DNA of 64,000 nucleotides from CAWHBO01 sp963827735 (GTDB taxonomy: Bacteria; Patescibacteriota; Patescibacteriia; Patescibacteriales; UBA12075), in assembly GCA_963827735.1 (NCBI GenBank), contig CAWHBO010000001.1:43219-107218 (forward strand), in the 5' to 3' direction. Of the stretch, positions 15,891-24,366 are shown one piece after another. A program made the position numbers and the translations under genes. Under the pieces are notes generated by a model. The model worked only from the letters and a program-made list of their open reading frames with translations, made no database searches and was not told where the DNA came from. Within the stretch, counting starts at the first letter, position 1. Each line of letters opens with the position of its first letter.

Positions 15891-17103
15891 AGGTTTTCCT
15901 AAACTTCTCCAAAAACATCATCATCGCTTCCCTTCTCACTGGATATACCTCGTCAATCGCTTCATCAGCATCAACCCACTTCCAATCAGAATGATCCCAA
16001 TAGCTCAATTTTATATCACTGTCTTCTCCAAGAAATTCTGCAACAACAAGCCCTTGCCTTTGCCCCTTGTAGCCGAAGTGCTTGGAGTAGACCGCTCCCC
16101 TGTGCCGGGGAGAGTTTACTGGAAATTCATATTGTTTTAAATCAGGAAAAGATTTTATGAATTTGAATTTTTCATTCCCAAGTTCTTCTCTCAACTCTTT
16201 CATCCCGGCGTCTTCCAAGCTAAGGCCATCAGTCCCCCCTTGCGGAATTTGCCAATGACCAGGCTGATCCTGGCGCTCCACGATCAAGATTTTTTTTCCG
16301 TCTCCCCTATTCTTAAAAACCAGACAAGCGACATTTTTTCTGTATAAAAAAGGGTAAACGAAGCGCCACAGCAAAAATTTATAGGTAAAAACAAAAACCG
16401 CGTCAAAAATCCTTTTCAAGCGCCAAATCTTTTTTCCGGACGGCTGCTTAAAGACGCGCCACAGCCATTCAAAACCGATGATGCGCATGAACCTGGGGGC
16501 TCTTGGGGTTTTCTCTGTCAAAAAATCAATTGCCCCGCCGATGCCGATGGCAACTTTTACGGAAGGAATTTTTTTCAAATTATGATAAATGAATTTTTCC
16601 TGGTAAGGGTTCCCAAGCGTTACAAACATGAGCTCGGGCGAGAAACCGGTAATTTCCAGAGGGTTATCAATCTCAATCTTTTCCTTTTGGTGATCAACCA
16701 CAAGAAAGCTGAGTTTTGGAAAATTTTTTTTGAAAACAAATTCAATTTCAGATTTATCAGATAATCCCGCCTGCCAATTGACAACGCAAATTTTTATAGA
16801 ATTCCGCTCGCAATATTTTAGCAATTCAATGGTTAGGTCTGCCCCGGTTATCCGAATAATATTTTCAAATTCCGCCCAAGCGGCGAATTTCAAGCCGATG
16901 CCATCGGGGATGGATAAATCCGCATTGTTGATGATGTGAAAATATTCCTCGTCATTGATGGCGCGCAGGACAATTTCAGGATTAGGCGTAACGATATAAT
17001 GTTGTCCGCCATCAGACATAAAACCGGATATTTTTTCAAAAACTTCCTGTTTGCTGATGACATTCAAATTTATTCCCAAGATATTTATGATCTTTGTTTC
17101 CAT
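15886..17103 (-). CDS. WecG/TagA/CpsF glycosyltransferase fused to Nudix hydrolase
   Basis: A two-domain protein of 405 residues. Residues 1-245 form a GT26 (WecG/TagA/CpsF) domain: IVTPNPEIVLRA, ADLSIPDGIGLKFA and the C-terminal TPRAPRFMRIIGFEWLWR are typical. After a hydrophobic and basic linker (residues 246-275), residues 276-405 form an RppH-like Nudix domain with GHWQIPQGGTDG and the Nudix box continuing to AGMKELREELG. GT26 enzymes add ManNAc-type sugars to undecaprenyl-linked intermediates. The frame runs through both domains without interruption. ATG 17103 is preferred over the earlier ATG at 17226 because homology begins at METKIINILG and AAAGAGAA precedes it. Why the domains are joined is unknown. 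Confidence 0.88.
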   Translation of the reverse strand: METKIINILGINLNVISKQEVFEKISGFMSDGGQHYIVTPNPEIVLRAINDEEYFHIINNADLSIPDGIGLKFAAWAEFENIIRITGADLTIELLKYCERNSIKICVVNWQAGLSDKSEIEFVFKKNFPKLSFLVVDHQKEKIEIDNPLEITGFSPELMFVTLGNPYQEKFIYHNLKKIPSVKVAIGIGGAIDFLTEKTPRAPRFMRIIGFEWLWRVFKQPSGKKIWRLKRIFDAVFVFTYKFLLWRFVYPFLYRKNVACLVFKNRGDGKKILIVERQDQPGHWQIPQGGTDGLSLEDAGMKELREELGNEKFKFIKSFPDLKQYEFPVNSPRHRGAVYSKHFGYKGQRQGLVVAEFLGEDSDIKLSYWDHSDWKWVDADEAIDEVYPVRREAMMMFLEKFRKTF

Positions 17104-17233
17104 TTGATAATTCTCTTTATCTTTAATGTTTTTTAATTTAAAGTTAGTTATAAAATAATTATAACGAAATATCTTGTCATTGGCAATGTTATGTGATATT
17201 TTTATAATAACTTGATAAAACATCAAATCCTTT

Positions 17234-18250
17234 ATGCAAACAGCTCAATTTTTTGAAAAAATATCTAACGACGAAGTGAAATGCTCGCTGTGCGATCATT
17301 TTTGCATCATCAAAAAAAATAAGACGGGAATTTGCCGCGCCAGACTGAATTTAAACAACACTTTATATTCTTTAAACTACGGCTATCCGATTGATATGAA
17401 TGCTGATCCGATTGAGAAAAAACCCTTGTATCATTTTTTTCCAGGGTCGCTGACTTTTTCAATCGGCGCTTTGGGCTGTAATTTTAAATGCGCTAATTGT
17501 TTGAATCACCGCCTGAGCCAAGCAGAGCATATTGAGAAAAAAACCGAAGCGATGGACTTTTTTTCTCCGGAAAGGATTGTGGAAAATGCCTTGGCCGATG
17601 GCTGCTTATCAATTTCATATACATATAATGAACCGACGATGTGGCTGGAATACGCTCTGGATGTCATGAAAATTGCTCATGAAAATGATTTGAAAAATGT
17701 TTGGGTGTCAAATGGTTATATGAGCGAGCAAGCGTTAAACAAAATCATCCCATATCTTGACGCCGCCAACATTGACCTTAAATCTTTTGATGAGTCATTT
17801 TACCGCGATAACTGCGGAGCGTCATTAAAACCGGTGCTGAGAAACTTACAAAAAATCAAGCAAGAACAGGTGCACCTGGAAATTACCACCCTGATCATCC
17901 CCACTTTATCATTTGACACTGATATGCTGAAAGAATTGGCGGAATTTATCGCCTCTGACCTGGACACAGACACGCCTTGGCATCTCTCACGCTTCAGCCC
18001 GGAAATTTCCTGGAAACTCAAAAATCTTCCCCAAACCGGAGAAGACATACTTTACGAGGCGCATGAAATCGGAAAAATGGCCGGTCTTAAGTACGTTTAT
18101 GTCGGAAACTTGCCCGGCGACCAGAATGAAAACACTTACTGTCCGAAATGCGGCGAAATCGGCATCCGCCGCTTTGGTTATCAAATTGAAAGGCTGGACA
18201 GCGGCGGCCGCTGTTCCTTCTGCGACCGAGATTTGGATATCGTTGAATAG
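17234..18250 (+). CDS. AmmeMemoRadiSam-type radical SAM enzyme
   Basis: Radical SAM protein of 338 residues related to pyruvate-formate-lyase activating enzymes. N-terminal CSLCDHFCIIKKNKTGICRA precedes the SAM cluster motif GCNFKCANC (C-x3-C-x2-C) near residue 81, in the spacing of the AmmeMemoRadiSam group. SYTYNEPTMWLEYALD and the C-terminal zinc-like YCPKCGE...CSFCDRD pair also fit. In many genomes it pairs with Memo and AMMECR1 homologues, but neither is in this window. The substrate of this family is not established. It is divergent from the WecG-Nudix gene. Confidence 0.88.
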   Translation: MQTAQFFEKISNDEVKCSLCDHFCIIKKNKTGICRARLNLNNTLYSLNYGYPIDMNADPIEKKPLYHFFPGSLTFSIGALGCNFKCANCLNHRLSQAEHIEKKTEAMDFFSPERIVENALADGCLSISYTYNEPTMWLEYALDVMKIAHENDLKNVWVSNGYMSEQALNKIIPYLDAANIDLKSFDESFYRDNCGASLKPVLRNLQKIKQEQVHLEITTLIIPTLSFDTDMLKELAEFIASDLDTDTPWHLSRFSPEISWKLKNLPQTGEDILYEAHEIGKMAGLKYVYVGNLPGDQNENTYCPKCGEIGIRRFGYQIERLDSGGRCSFCDRDLDIVE

Positions 18251-18262
18251 TTTGCTTAAATT

Positions 18263-18296
18263 AAAAACTAGCCTTCACAAAGAAGGCTAGTTTTTA
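18263..18296 (+). terminator. Intrinsic terminator after radical SAM gene
   Basis: Stem AACTAGCCTTC / GAAGGCTAGTT with loop ACAAA and flanking A and T runs. Confidence 0.88.
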
Positions 18297-18304
18297 TTGG
18301 TTAA

Positions 18305-18360
18305 CATTGGATCAGCGTAATATCAGCGTAGCAATCAGCGATAAATCTGCGGAGTAACCA
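18305..18360. repeat. ATCAGCG tandem-type repeat
   Basis: Irregular units GGATCAGCGTA, ATATCAGCGTA, GCAATCAGCGATA, AATCTGCGGAG. A related set lies at 59640-59690. Confidence 0.6.
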
Positions 18361-18404
18361 ATTTCTTTAAAAGCATGAAAACTAGATATAAAAAAATTCT
18401 ATGC

Positions 18405-19748
18405 TTAAATTATGAGAATATCCACAAAATCCGTAATTTTAAAATCTATTTTCCAATACACCAATCCGGATATCAAGAGCAGCAGAAGTAATGTTTGAAT
18501 GATGACGTGTTTATGTTGGATCCTGAATTTTACCAAGATGTTAACGATTAGCGCCATAATGATCATCACAAGCGCCGCGACAAAAATATAATTAAGAGAA
18601 TTAAATATACTGGAAATAAAAGTCAAACGCGAGTTTTCCGAATTGGGCATGCGCAACACTTTGAAATCGTCAGGATTGTTAAAAACGTTGTTGGGACTGG
18701 CGGCAATTTCTGCGTTTTCCGATTTTTGATTGGTAAATTCCTCAACCAAGCTTGGCGTATTTTCTACGATCTTTTCCGAGGTAAACTGCTTGGAAACGCC
18801 GGCGACTTCAGTTATGTTCGGTACGGCGGCAACTTCCGCTTGAGGCTCTGTATTTTTGACCGCAGGATTTGCGGCCGGGGCGATTTGCGTCTTGGCATTG
18901 TTTACGATCTTGGGCTGGGGAATTTCAGCAGCTGCAATCTTCTCAGCCTGCTTAACGGACGGCTCAGCTTGGCTCTTGCTGGCAAACAATTGTACCAAAA
19001 CATTGGTTTTTTCACCGTTGATTTCCCCACTTACGATCGCCAACCCAACTTCACTGTATCTTGAATTAAGAATATTTTTTTTATGGCTGGGAGAATTCAT
19101 AAGTGCTGTGTTAACTGAATCGGCTGAGGTAAAATTCATCGCCAGGTTTTCTCCAACAAACAGATATTCATATTGTCCCCTATCTATAAAATCCCATGGT
19201 TTTCTTCCATCAGGACTGAAGTGATCAAAATAGTTCTTTTTAAGCATATCATTCGCTTTTTCCAGCGCCGATTGGGATAAAATGGAATTCAAAACCAGCG
19301 CTGGCATTTTTTCCTCTGCCCGCTCCTCATTGATCAATTCCAAAACTCGGCTTGACATCACTTCCGACATCCAAGCCTTGAAAGGATTTATAAAAAACAC
19401 ATAGCTTAAAATCATCATTTTAAGCATGATCATGATGAATGCGATCGTTACCAGTGATTTTGTCCGAAGAATTTTTGGCTTATGGCAATTTTTTCTGTTG
19501 GGCACGAAATAATCTTTAAAGATGCCAAATGAGTCATGCCAATATTCCTGCGCATCTTCTTTTCCGCATTCATAGTCTTTAAACTTTTCCTCTTCTTTGT
19601 TTTTAAATTTTATAAAATTATCTTTTACGGCAGAAAGTTTTTTGCCGGAAAACAACAAACCTGCCAGTTTAGCCAGCAGTCCAAAAATAAAGAAGAAAAA
19701 AATGATTTTTTCTATCAATCCCCTATTTTTATCTTTTGAATTTTTCAT
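18405..19748 (-). CDS. CAP-domain (SCP/PR1-like) membrane protein
   Basis: 447 residues. Hydrophobic segments lie near residues 13-32 and 100-125, followed by a CAP/SCP domain (about residues 130-270): VLELINEERAEEKMPAL, then the conserved HFSPDGRKPWDFI with VGENLA, and SPSHKKNILNSRYSEVGLAI. A proline/alanine-rich linker follows, and two C-terminal helices (LNYIFVAALVMIIMALIVNI and the last 40 residues). CAP domains in bacteria are exported and their role is mostly unknown. The four-helix arrangement around the domain is unusual compared with the common signal peptide plus CAP architecture. Confidence 0.87.
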   Translation of the reverse strand: MKNSKDKNRGLIEKIIFFFFIFGLLAKLAGLLFSGKKLSAVKDNFIKFKNKEEEKFKDYECGKEDAQEYWHDSFGIFKDYFVPNRKNCHKPKILRTKSLVTIAFIMIMLKMMILSYVFFINPFKAWMSEVMSSRVLELINEERAEEKMPALVLNSILSQSALEKANDMLKKNYFDHFSPDGRKPWDFIDRGQYEYLFVGENLAMNFTSADSVNTALMNSPSHKKNILNSRYSEVGLAIVSGEINGEKTNVLVQLFASKSQAEPSVKQAEKIAAAEIPQPKIVNNAKTQIAPAANPAVKNTEPQAEVAAVPNITEVAGVSKQFTSEKIVENTPSLVEEFTNQKSENAEIAASPNNVFNNPDDFKVLRMPNSENSRLTFISSIFNSLNYIFVAALVMIIMALIVNILVKFRIQHKHVIIQTLLLLLLISGLVYWKIDFKITDFVDILII

Positions 19749-19926
19749 GGCTTTATTATATCACTTTAGCATATATTTGTCAAATGCAATGCGCCTCTAA
19801 TATAAGTCTTATTTTTGCTATTGATAAATTATATTCTTTGTGTTAATGTATATATAAAGTAATTATTATTAAACATTATAAGACATATTCTGCTGATTTA
19901 AAAGCCATTGCAGATATAATTTATTT

Positions 19927-20235
19927 ATGAAAAAAGACATTCATCCAAAGTACAATGACAAAATGAAGGCAATCTGCGCCTGCGGTTATGAATTTGAAAC
20001 TGGATCAATTTTACCGGAAATCAAAACGGAACTGTGCTCAATGTGCCATCCTTTTTATACGGGCAAACAAAAATTGGTTGACACTGCCAGGAGAGTAGAA
20101 AAATTCAAAGACAAACAAAAGGCCAGCGAAGAGGTATCAAAGCAAAGAATTGGTAAAAAGGCGAAGTATGCCGCTAAGACTGCTGTTAAAAAAGGTAAAA
20201 TTGAAAAGGCAGAAAAAAAATCAACAAAAAAATAG
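19927..20235 (+). CDS. rpmE: 50S ribosomal protein L31 with basic C-terminal extension
   Basis: L31 of the large ribosomal subunit. The core (residues 1-65) has KKDIHPKYNDKMKAICACGYEFETGS and LCSMCHPFYTGKQKLVDTARRVEKF. Cysteines in CACG and CSMC make it the zinc-binding (C+) type. A Lys/Ala-rich extension of about 35 residues follows (to KKSTKK), roughly half again the usual length. Terminated by a hairpin with a wide loop at 20243-20310. Confidence 0.95.
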   Translation: MKKDIHPKYNDKMKAICACGYEFETGSILPEIKTELCSMCHPFYTGKQKLVDTARRVEKFKDKQKASEEVSKQRIGKKAKYAAKTAVKKGKIEKAEKKSTKK

Positions 20236-20242
20236 CGATCTT

Positions 20243-20310
20243 AAACGGTTATTCTTTTTTGTATGGTATAATTATATCAATACTCTACAAACAAGAATAA
20301 CCGTTTTTTT
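20243..20310 (+). terminator. Terminator hairpin after rpmE
   Basis: 14-bp stem AAACGGTTATTCTT (20243-20256) / AAGAATAACCGTTT (20293-20306), followed by a T-run. The 36-base loop has a TATAAT (20267-20272) that could serve prfA as a -10 box. Confidence 0.7.
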
Positions 20311-20331
20311 ATAAAATACAAATTTAGATTA

Positions 20332-20372
20332 TATTCGCGTCATTCGCATTTAATTCGCGGATTAGCATTATT
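20332..20372. repeat. ATTCGC repeat ahead of prfA
   Basis: ATTCGCGTC, ATTCGCATTTA, ATTCGCGGATTAGCATTAT, ending at the prfA ATG. The same block, with the same last 19 bases but one change, precedes rplK (58217-58275). Confidence 0.75.
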
Positions 20373-20375
20373 CAT

Positions 20376-21428
20376 ATGTACGAAGATGTAAAACAAAAAT
20401 TCAGCGAACTTGAGAAAAAGCTTTCTGACCCGAAAATTGCTTCTGACATCAAAAAAATGACTCAAATTTCCAAAGAGCACACAGCCCTAAGAGAAGTTAT
20501 GGTTATGATTTTTGAGTTGGAAAAAACTGAAAAAAATCTTCAAGATAACCAAGATATCATAAACAATGAAACTGATGCCGATCTAAGAGAAATGGCTCAA
20601 AGCGAACAAGAGACCCTTGCAAACAAGATTACGGAGCTTAAAAAAGACATCAACAGCGAGCTTAACCCGCCGGATCCGAATGATAAAAAAGACGTAATCA
20701 TGGAAATCCGAGCCGGAACCGGCGGCGATGAATCAGCGCTTTTCGCAGCTGACCTTTTCCGGATGTATTCCCGTTTTGCCGAACGCCAAGGTTGGAAAAT
20801 TTCCATTCTTGATTCCAGTCCCATCGGAATCGGCGGGTACAAAGAGATCATTTTTGAAATTACCGGAAAAAATGTTTTTGGATTCTTAAAATATGAAAGC
20901 GGCACTCACCGCGTCCAACGCGTTCCGGAAACTGAAAAAGCCGGTCGGATACACACTTCCGCGGCTACGGTCGCAGTGTTGCCGCAAGCCGAGGAAGTTG
21001 ACGTTGAGATCAGACCTCAAGACTTGAAAATTGACACATATTGCTCTTCCGGACCGGGCGGGCAGAGCGTTAACACGACATATTCCGCCATCAGGATAAC
21101 TCATTTGCCGACAGGACTCGTGGTAACGTGCCAAGACCAGAGATCCCAACAGCAAAACAAGATCAAAGCCATGCAGATCTTGCGTTCTCGTCTTTATGAA
21201 AAACTGGAAAATGACAGGCACGCTTTGGAGGCGGCGGACAGGAAACAGCAGATCGGATCAGGTGATCGTTCTGAAAAAATCCGGACTTACAATTTTCCTC
21301 AAGACCGCATAACCGACCATCGCATCAAGCAGTCATGGCATTCCATCACGCGCATCATGGACGGTGAAATTTTGGAGATCATTTTAGCTTTAAAGAAAGC
21401 ATCCCAAGATATTTCGCAACCAAAATAA
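20376..21428 (+). CDS. prfA: Peptide chain release factor 1
   Basis: RF1 of 350 residues, recognising UAA and UAG. An N-terminal helical domain is followed by domain 2 with RVQRVPETEKAGRIHTSAAT, in which PET is the P-x-T stop-codon anticodon tripeptide of RF1 (RF2 has SPF). Domain 3 carries GPGGQSVN with the catalytic GGQ near residue 226. It forms a pair with prmC, which methylates that glutamine, 14 bases downstream. prfB is not in the window, but UGA is used as a stop in neighbouring genes, so an RF2 must exist elsewhere. Confidence 0.97.
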   Translation: MYEDVKQKFSELEKKLSDPKIASDIKKMTQISKEHTALREVMVMIFELEKTEKNLQDNQDIINNETDADLREMAQSEQETLANKITELKKDINSELNPPDPNDKKDVIMEIRAGTGGDESALFAADLFRMYSRFAERQGWKISILDSSPIGIGGYKEIIFEITGKNVFGFLKYESGTHRVQRVPETEKAGRIHTSAATVAVLPQAEEVDVEIRPQDLKIDTYCSSGPGGQSVNTTYSAIRITHLPTGLVVTCQDQRSQQQNKIKAMQILRSRLYEKLENDRHALEAADRKQQIGSGDRSEKIRTYNFPQDRITDHRIKQSWHSITRIMDGEILEIILALKKASQDISQPK

Positions 21429-21442
21429 ATAAATACATTGCA

Positions 21443-22399
21443 ATGCTCATAAAAGAAGCGATAAAATACGCAACTGAAAAATTGCAAACGGCAAAAATAA
21501 AAAATCCGCGCCTGGAAGCGGAATTTTTATTATCCCATATCCTGAAAAAATCGCGAGAATATATCTTATCTTATCCGGAAAAAAAATTAATAAAAATTCA
21601 AGTTATGCGTTTTGAGTTATGCGTTACGCAAAGATTAAGGGGTATGCCGCTGGCCTATATTGTCGGCCACAAAGGATTCTACGGCCTGGATTTCAAGGTT
21701 AATAAAAATGTCCTTATCCCCCGTCCGGAAACGGAACTTATGGTTGATAATGTCTTGGAACTCATAACTCGTAACTCACAACTTAAAACTCAAAACTCAC
21801 TTGTACCCGAATGGGCAAAACTTTTAATCATTGATGTCGGCACCGGGAGCGGTTGTATCGCAATCTCACTTGCCAAACAATTAAAAAGTTACGAGTTACG
21901 AGTTCCAAGTTACGAGATTTATGCGACTGATATCTCCAAACCGGCTCTTATGGTAGCCAAACAAAACTCCAAATCCAATAAGGTATATGGCCAGATAAAA
22001 TTTTTTCCTGGCGATTTACTTGAGCCGGTTATAGATAAGTTACGAGTTACGAGTTATGAGTTACAAGTAATCATCACCGCCAACCTCCCCTACGGCTGGT
22101 CTGCCTGGAAAAACAACACATCAGCCGATACCATAGGTCTAAAATTTGAACCTCAAATCGCCTTGTTTACCGGGAAAAATGGTCTTGAGCTTTATGAAAA
22201 ATTATTTAATCAAATAACAAATATTATTTCAATATCCAAATATCCCAATATCCCAATATCCCTACTCTGTGAATTTGATCCCAGACAAACCGCTCAATTA
22301 AAAAAAATGATCAAAAAAATTCTTCCAAAGTCAACGACAGTAATAAAAAAAGACCTGAGCGGCCTTGATAGATTGGCAATAATAAAAATCCAAAATTAA
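21443..22399 (+). CDS. prmC: Release factor glutamine methyltransferase PrmC, with repeat insertions
   Basis: SAM-dependent N5-glutamine methyltransferase acting on the GGQ of release factors; 318 residues. The N-terminal helical domain ends AYIVGHKGFYGLDFKVNKNV, then LIPRPETELMV. Motif I is IIDVGTGSGCIAISLA near residue 134. The catalytic NPPY motif reads NLPY (residues 215-218). The frame contains several segments encoded by dispersed repeats: 21600-21629, 21756-21801, 21886-21918, 22036-22070 (ACTCATAA family) and 22230-22263 (AATATCCC units). These give odd stretches such as SYELRVPSYE and LRVTSYELQV. It still reads open throughout. Its last codons overlap the convergent DUF3048 gene. Confidence 0.9.
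   Translation: MLIKEAIKYATEKLQTAKIKNPRLEAEFLLSHILKKSREYILSYPEKKLIKIQVMRFELCVTQRLRGMPLAYIVGHKGFYGLDFKVNKNVLIPRPETELMVDNVLELITRNSQLKTQNSLVPEWAKLLIIDVGTGSGCIAISLAKQLKSYELRVPSYEIYATDISKPALMVAKQNSKSNKVYGQIKFFPGDLLEPVIDKLRVTSYELQVIITANLPYGWSAWKNNTSADTIGLKFEPQIALFTGKNGLELYEKLFNQITNIISISKYPNIPISLLCEFDPRQTAQLKKMIKKILPKSTTVIKKDLSGLDRLAIIKIQN
21600..22070. repeat. Four ACTCATAA-family repeats inside prmC
   Basis: Blocks at 21600-21629, 21756-21801, 21886-21918 and 22036-22070. Example: AGTTACGAGTTCCAAGTTAC in the third block matches the flanks of the four-helix-bundle gene apart from T/C changes. Orientation differs between blocks. All keep the prmC frame open. Confidence 0.8.
22230..22263. repeat. AATATCCC tandem repeat (8-bp period) inside prmC
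   Basis: Four successive 8-bp units CAATATCC, AAATATCC, CAATATCC, CAATATCC, coding for ISKYPNIPIS. Confidence 0.75.
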
Positions 22400-23475
22400 T
22401 ACGTAACCTTATAACCTTGTTTCACGACTTCAACCCAAGTTGTCCCCCGGTTGAACATAACTTCATTATCGCCGATAAAAAATCTGGTACGCTCTTCCTT
22501 CGCGGGCTTGCTCCATGTACCGCTTTGGCACTTGCCGTCAAAACACGCCAAAGCTTCACCGGTACCGATATTTTTCAGATCAAGCCTGAGCTTATCATCA
22601 ATAGCCTCCGCGGCCACATACATGATCGCGACATTCCTAGCTGTGATAAAATCATTGCTTTCTGTTTTTTGAGGTTCATCGGCTATAAACCGGATAAAAT
22701 CATTATTGTTTTTGTCGTATTTCCAAGAAACAATATAATCTGACATCGCGAATTCAATCTTGATGTTTGTAGCATCAGGCCTGACCGCTAAATCAGCATC
22801 CGCCTTATACTTCCAAGGTAAAAACGCTTCCGTATTTTTTTGATGTTTGTTGATATAAGAATTAAGCAGTCGTGACGATGTATAAACGTTATGCGGCGCC
22901 AGGCGCGCCGTATCTCGCCAAAAATAAGCTCCGTTAAAAAATTCATTTATGGCAAAAAAATCTTCATCAATCAGCTTGGCCAGCGCGTCCGGAGAACCGC
23001 CGACATGCGCGTATAGGGCGTTGAATTCATTTGCCCAATCAACAAAGTACGGCCTGGCGCTTCGGACCGGTCCGATTTTTTCAATCGCCATGTCTGATGA
23101 AAAAAAAGCCAAAAACCTGGTGATCCCTCCCTCCGCTTCCGCTTCAAAAACGATTCCGGCTTTTTCCAGCCCAGCTTCCGGCCGGGCATCAACATGGTTA
23201 TCAATCATCACCCCGTAAACCGATGAACTGGCTTGTGATTCATAAACGAGTGTTCCGTCCAGCATTCTTTCGCTCAAACGAGGCGTAACTGTGTTATTTT
23301 TTGTTTCTAACGCAATTTTTTGGGCGTTAACTGCCTTCGTATTCTGCGTTTTTTGCGCCAGAAACAAATAGCCGGCCCAAACAAAGACGATAACAAAAAA
23401 AGCTCCGCTTAAACAAAACCATAAGCGAGCTTTTTTTATGTTTGAGTTTTCTTTATCAATTGCAGTTTCCTCCAT
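22396..23475 (-). CDS. DUF3048 family membrane-anchored protein (YerB-like)
   Basis: 359 residues with an N-terminal hydrophobic anchor (residues 17-35, LWFCLSGAFFVIVFVWAGYL) and an external DUF3048 region. Family features: VYGVMIDNHVDARPEAGL, EAEAEGGITRFLAFF, IGPVRSARPYFVDWA (residues 85-150), and the C-terminal GTTWVEVV strand. Function is not known; homologues include B. subtilis YerB. It overlaps the convergent prmC gene by four bases. It lies upstream of no operon partner that would reveal its role. Confidence 0.9.
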   Translation of the reverse strand: MEETAIDKENSNIKKARLWFCLSGAFFVIVFVWAGYLFLAQKTQNTKAVNAQKIALETKNNTVTPRLSERMLDGTLVYESQASSSVYGVMIDNHVDARPEAGLEKAGIVFEAEAEGGITRFLAFFSSDMAIEKIGPVRSARPYFVDWANEFNALYAHVGGSPDALAKLIDEDFFAINEFFNGAYFWRDTARLAPHNVYTSSRLLNSYINKHQKNTEAFLPWKYKADADLAVRPDATNIKIEFAMSDYIVSWKYDKNNNDFIRFIADEPQKTESNDFITARNVAIMYVAAEAIDDKLRLDLKNIGTGEALACFDGKCQSGTWSKPAKEERTRFFIGDNEVMFNRGTTWVEVVKQGYKVTY

Positions 23476-23501
23476 AGCAAACGAAAAAAAATTTCTTTTA
23501 A

Positions 23502-24191
23502 TTATTTTTTTCCAGCATCTTTTTTGGGAGCTTCTTTTTTGGGAGCTTCTTTCTTGCTTGCGTCATTGCCATCCGCCTTCACTTCTGCGGTAGCGGCAGG
23601 AGTTTCCGCGACAACCGGAGCAACTTCTTCTTCCACTTTCGGTTCGATAACATTTACAATAACATCATGAGGATGAGTAACCAGTTCAATATTTTCAGGC
23701 AATTTTATGCTTCCCGCCTGAATGGTTTCATGGAAATTTGTCAGGACTGATAAGTCAACGTTAATGCTCTCAACCAAATCAGAAGGCAGACAGTTTATAT
23801 GGATCGTTTCCATGCTCTTGACCAAGGTGCCGCCCATTTCTTTCTCAGCTTTTGATTCTCCGACAAAATTCAAAGGAATTTCAACGCTAATCTTCTTTTT
23901 CATATTTACCGCATAAAAATCAGCGTGAATAAATTTCCCTCTGATGTTCTCTTTCTGAACATCTTTGATCAAAGTTTTGATCGGTTCCGCGCCATCAATG
24001 GAAAGATCAACCAAAGCGGCTTCTCCGGCTGATTCGTAGATTTTCTGAAAATCATGAGCCTTGACCTGAATATTTTTTGGTTCCATTTCCTGTCCGTAAA
24101 GAACAGCAGGCAAGAACCCGGCTTTTTTTATCTCCGTGATCTTTGTTTTCTTATCTCTTTTTTTTACCTCCAACTTGATTTGTTTTACCAT
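23502..24191 (-). CDS. rplY: 50S ribosomal protein L25 (TL5/Ctc type)
   Basis: 5S rRNA-binding protein, 229 residues, long CTC form. The N-terminal L25 domain (about residues 1-95) has FLPAVLYGQEMEPKNIQVKA and FIHADFYAVNM. The C-terminal TL5-type beta domain (residues 96-185) has VEIPLNFVGESKAEKEMGGTLV. An Ala/Lys/Glu-rich tail follows with three KKEAPKK-like units (residues 212-229). Downstream of rodA on the same strand, separated by a 32-bp perfect hairpin; there is also a small CAGC/GCTG hairpin in its leader. Confidence 0.93.
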   Translation of the reverse strand: MVKQIKLEVKKRDKKTKITEIKKAGFLPAVLYGQEMEPKNIQVKAHDFQKIYESAGEAALVDLSIDGAEPIKTLIKDVQKENIRGKFIHADFYAVNMKKKISVEIPLNFVGESKAEKEMGGTLVKSMETIHINCLPSDLVESINVDLSVLTNFHETIQAGSIKLPENIELVTHPHDVIVNVIEPKVEEEVAPVVAETPAATAEVKADGNDASKKEAPKKEAPKKDAGKK

Positions 24192-24254
24192 ATTTTTATA
24201 TCTGCACAGCGTATGCTGTTTTAATTATTTAAATATATAGAAATGATTACACTA

Positions 24255-24349
24255 AATTTTATTGTTCTTTTATTTTTTTCTTGAAAGTCAGCCTCCTTTT
24301 TTTGATTAAGGCATTGATTTCAAGAAAAAAATAAAAGAACAATAAAATT
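24255..24349. repeat. 32-bp perfect inverted repeat between rodA and rplY
   Basis: Arm 24255-24286 and arm 24318-24349 are exact reverse complements; the loop is 31 bases. On the minus strand, which is the sense of both flanking genes, the loop contains AAGGAGG, a perfect anti-anti-SD. No start codon follows at SD distance. It could act as terminator or processing site of the rodA message. Confidence 0.8.
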
Positions 24350-24366
24350 GAGCGGTTGCAATATGT

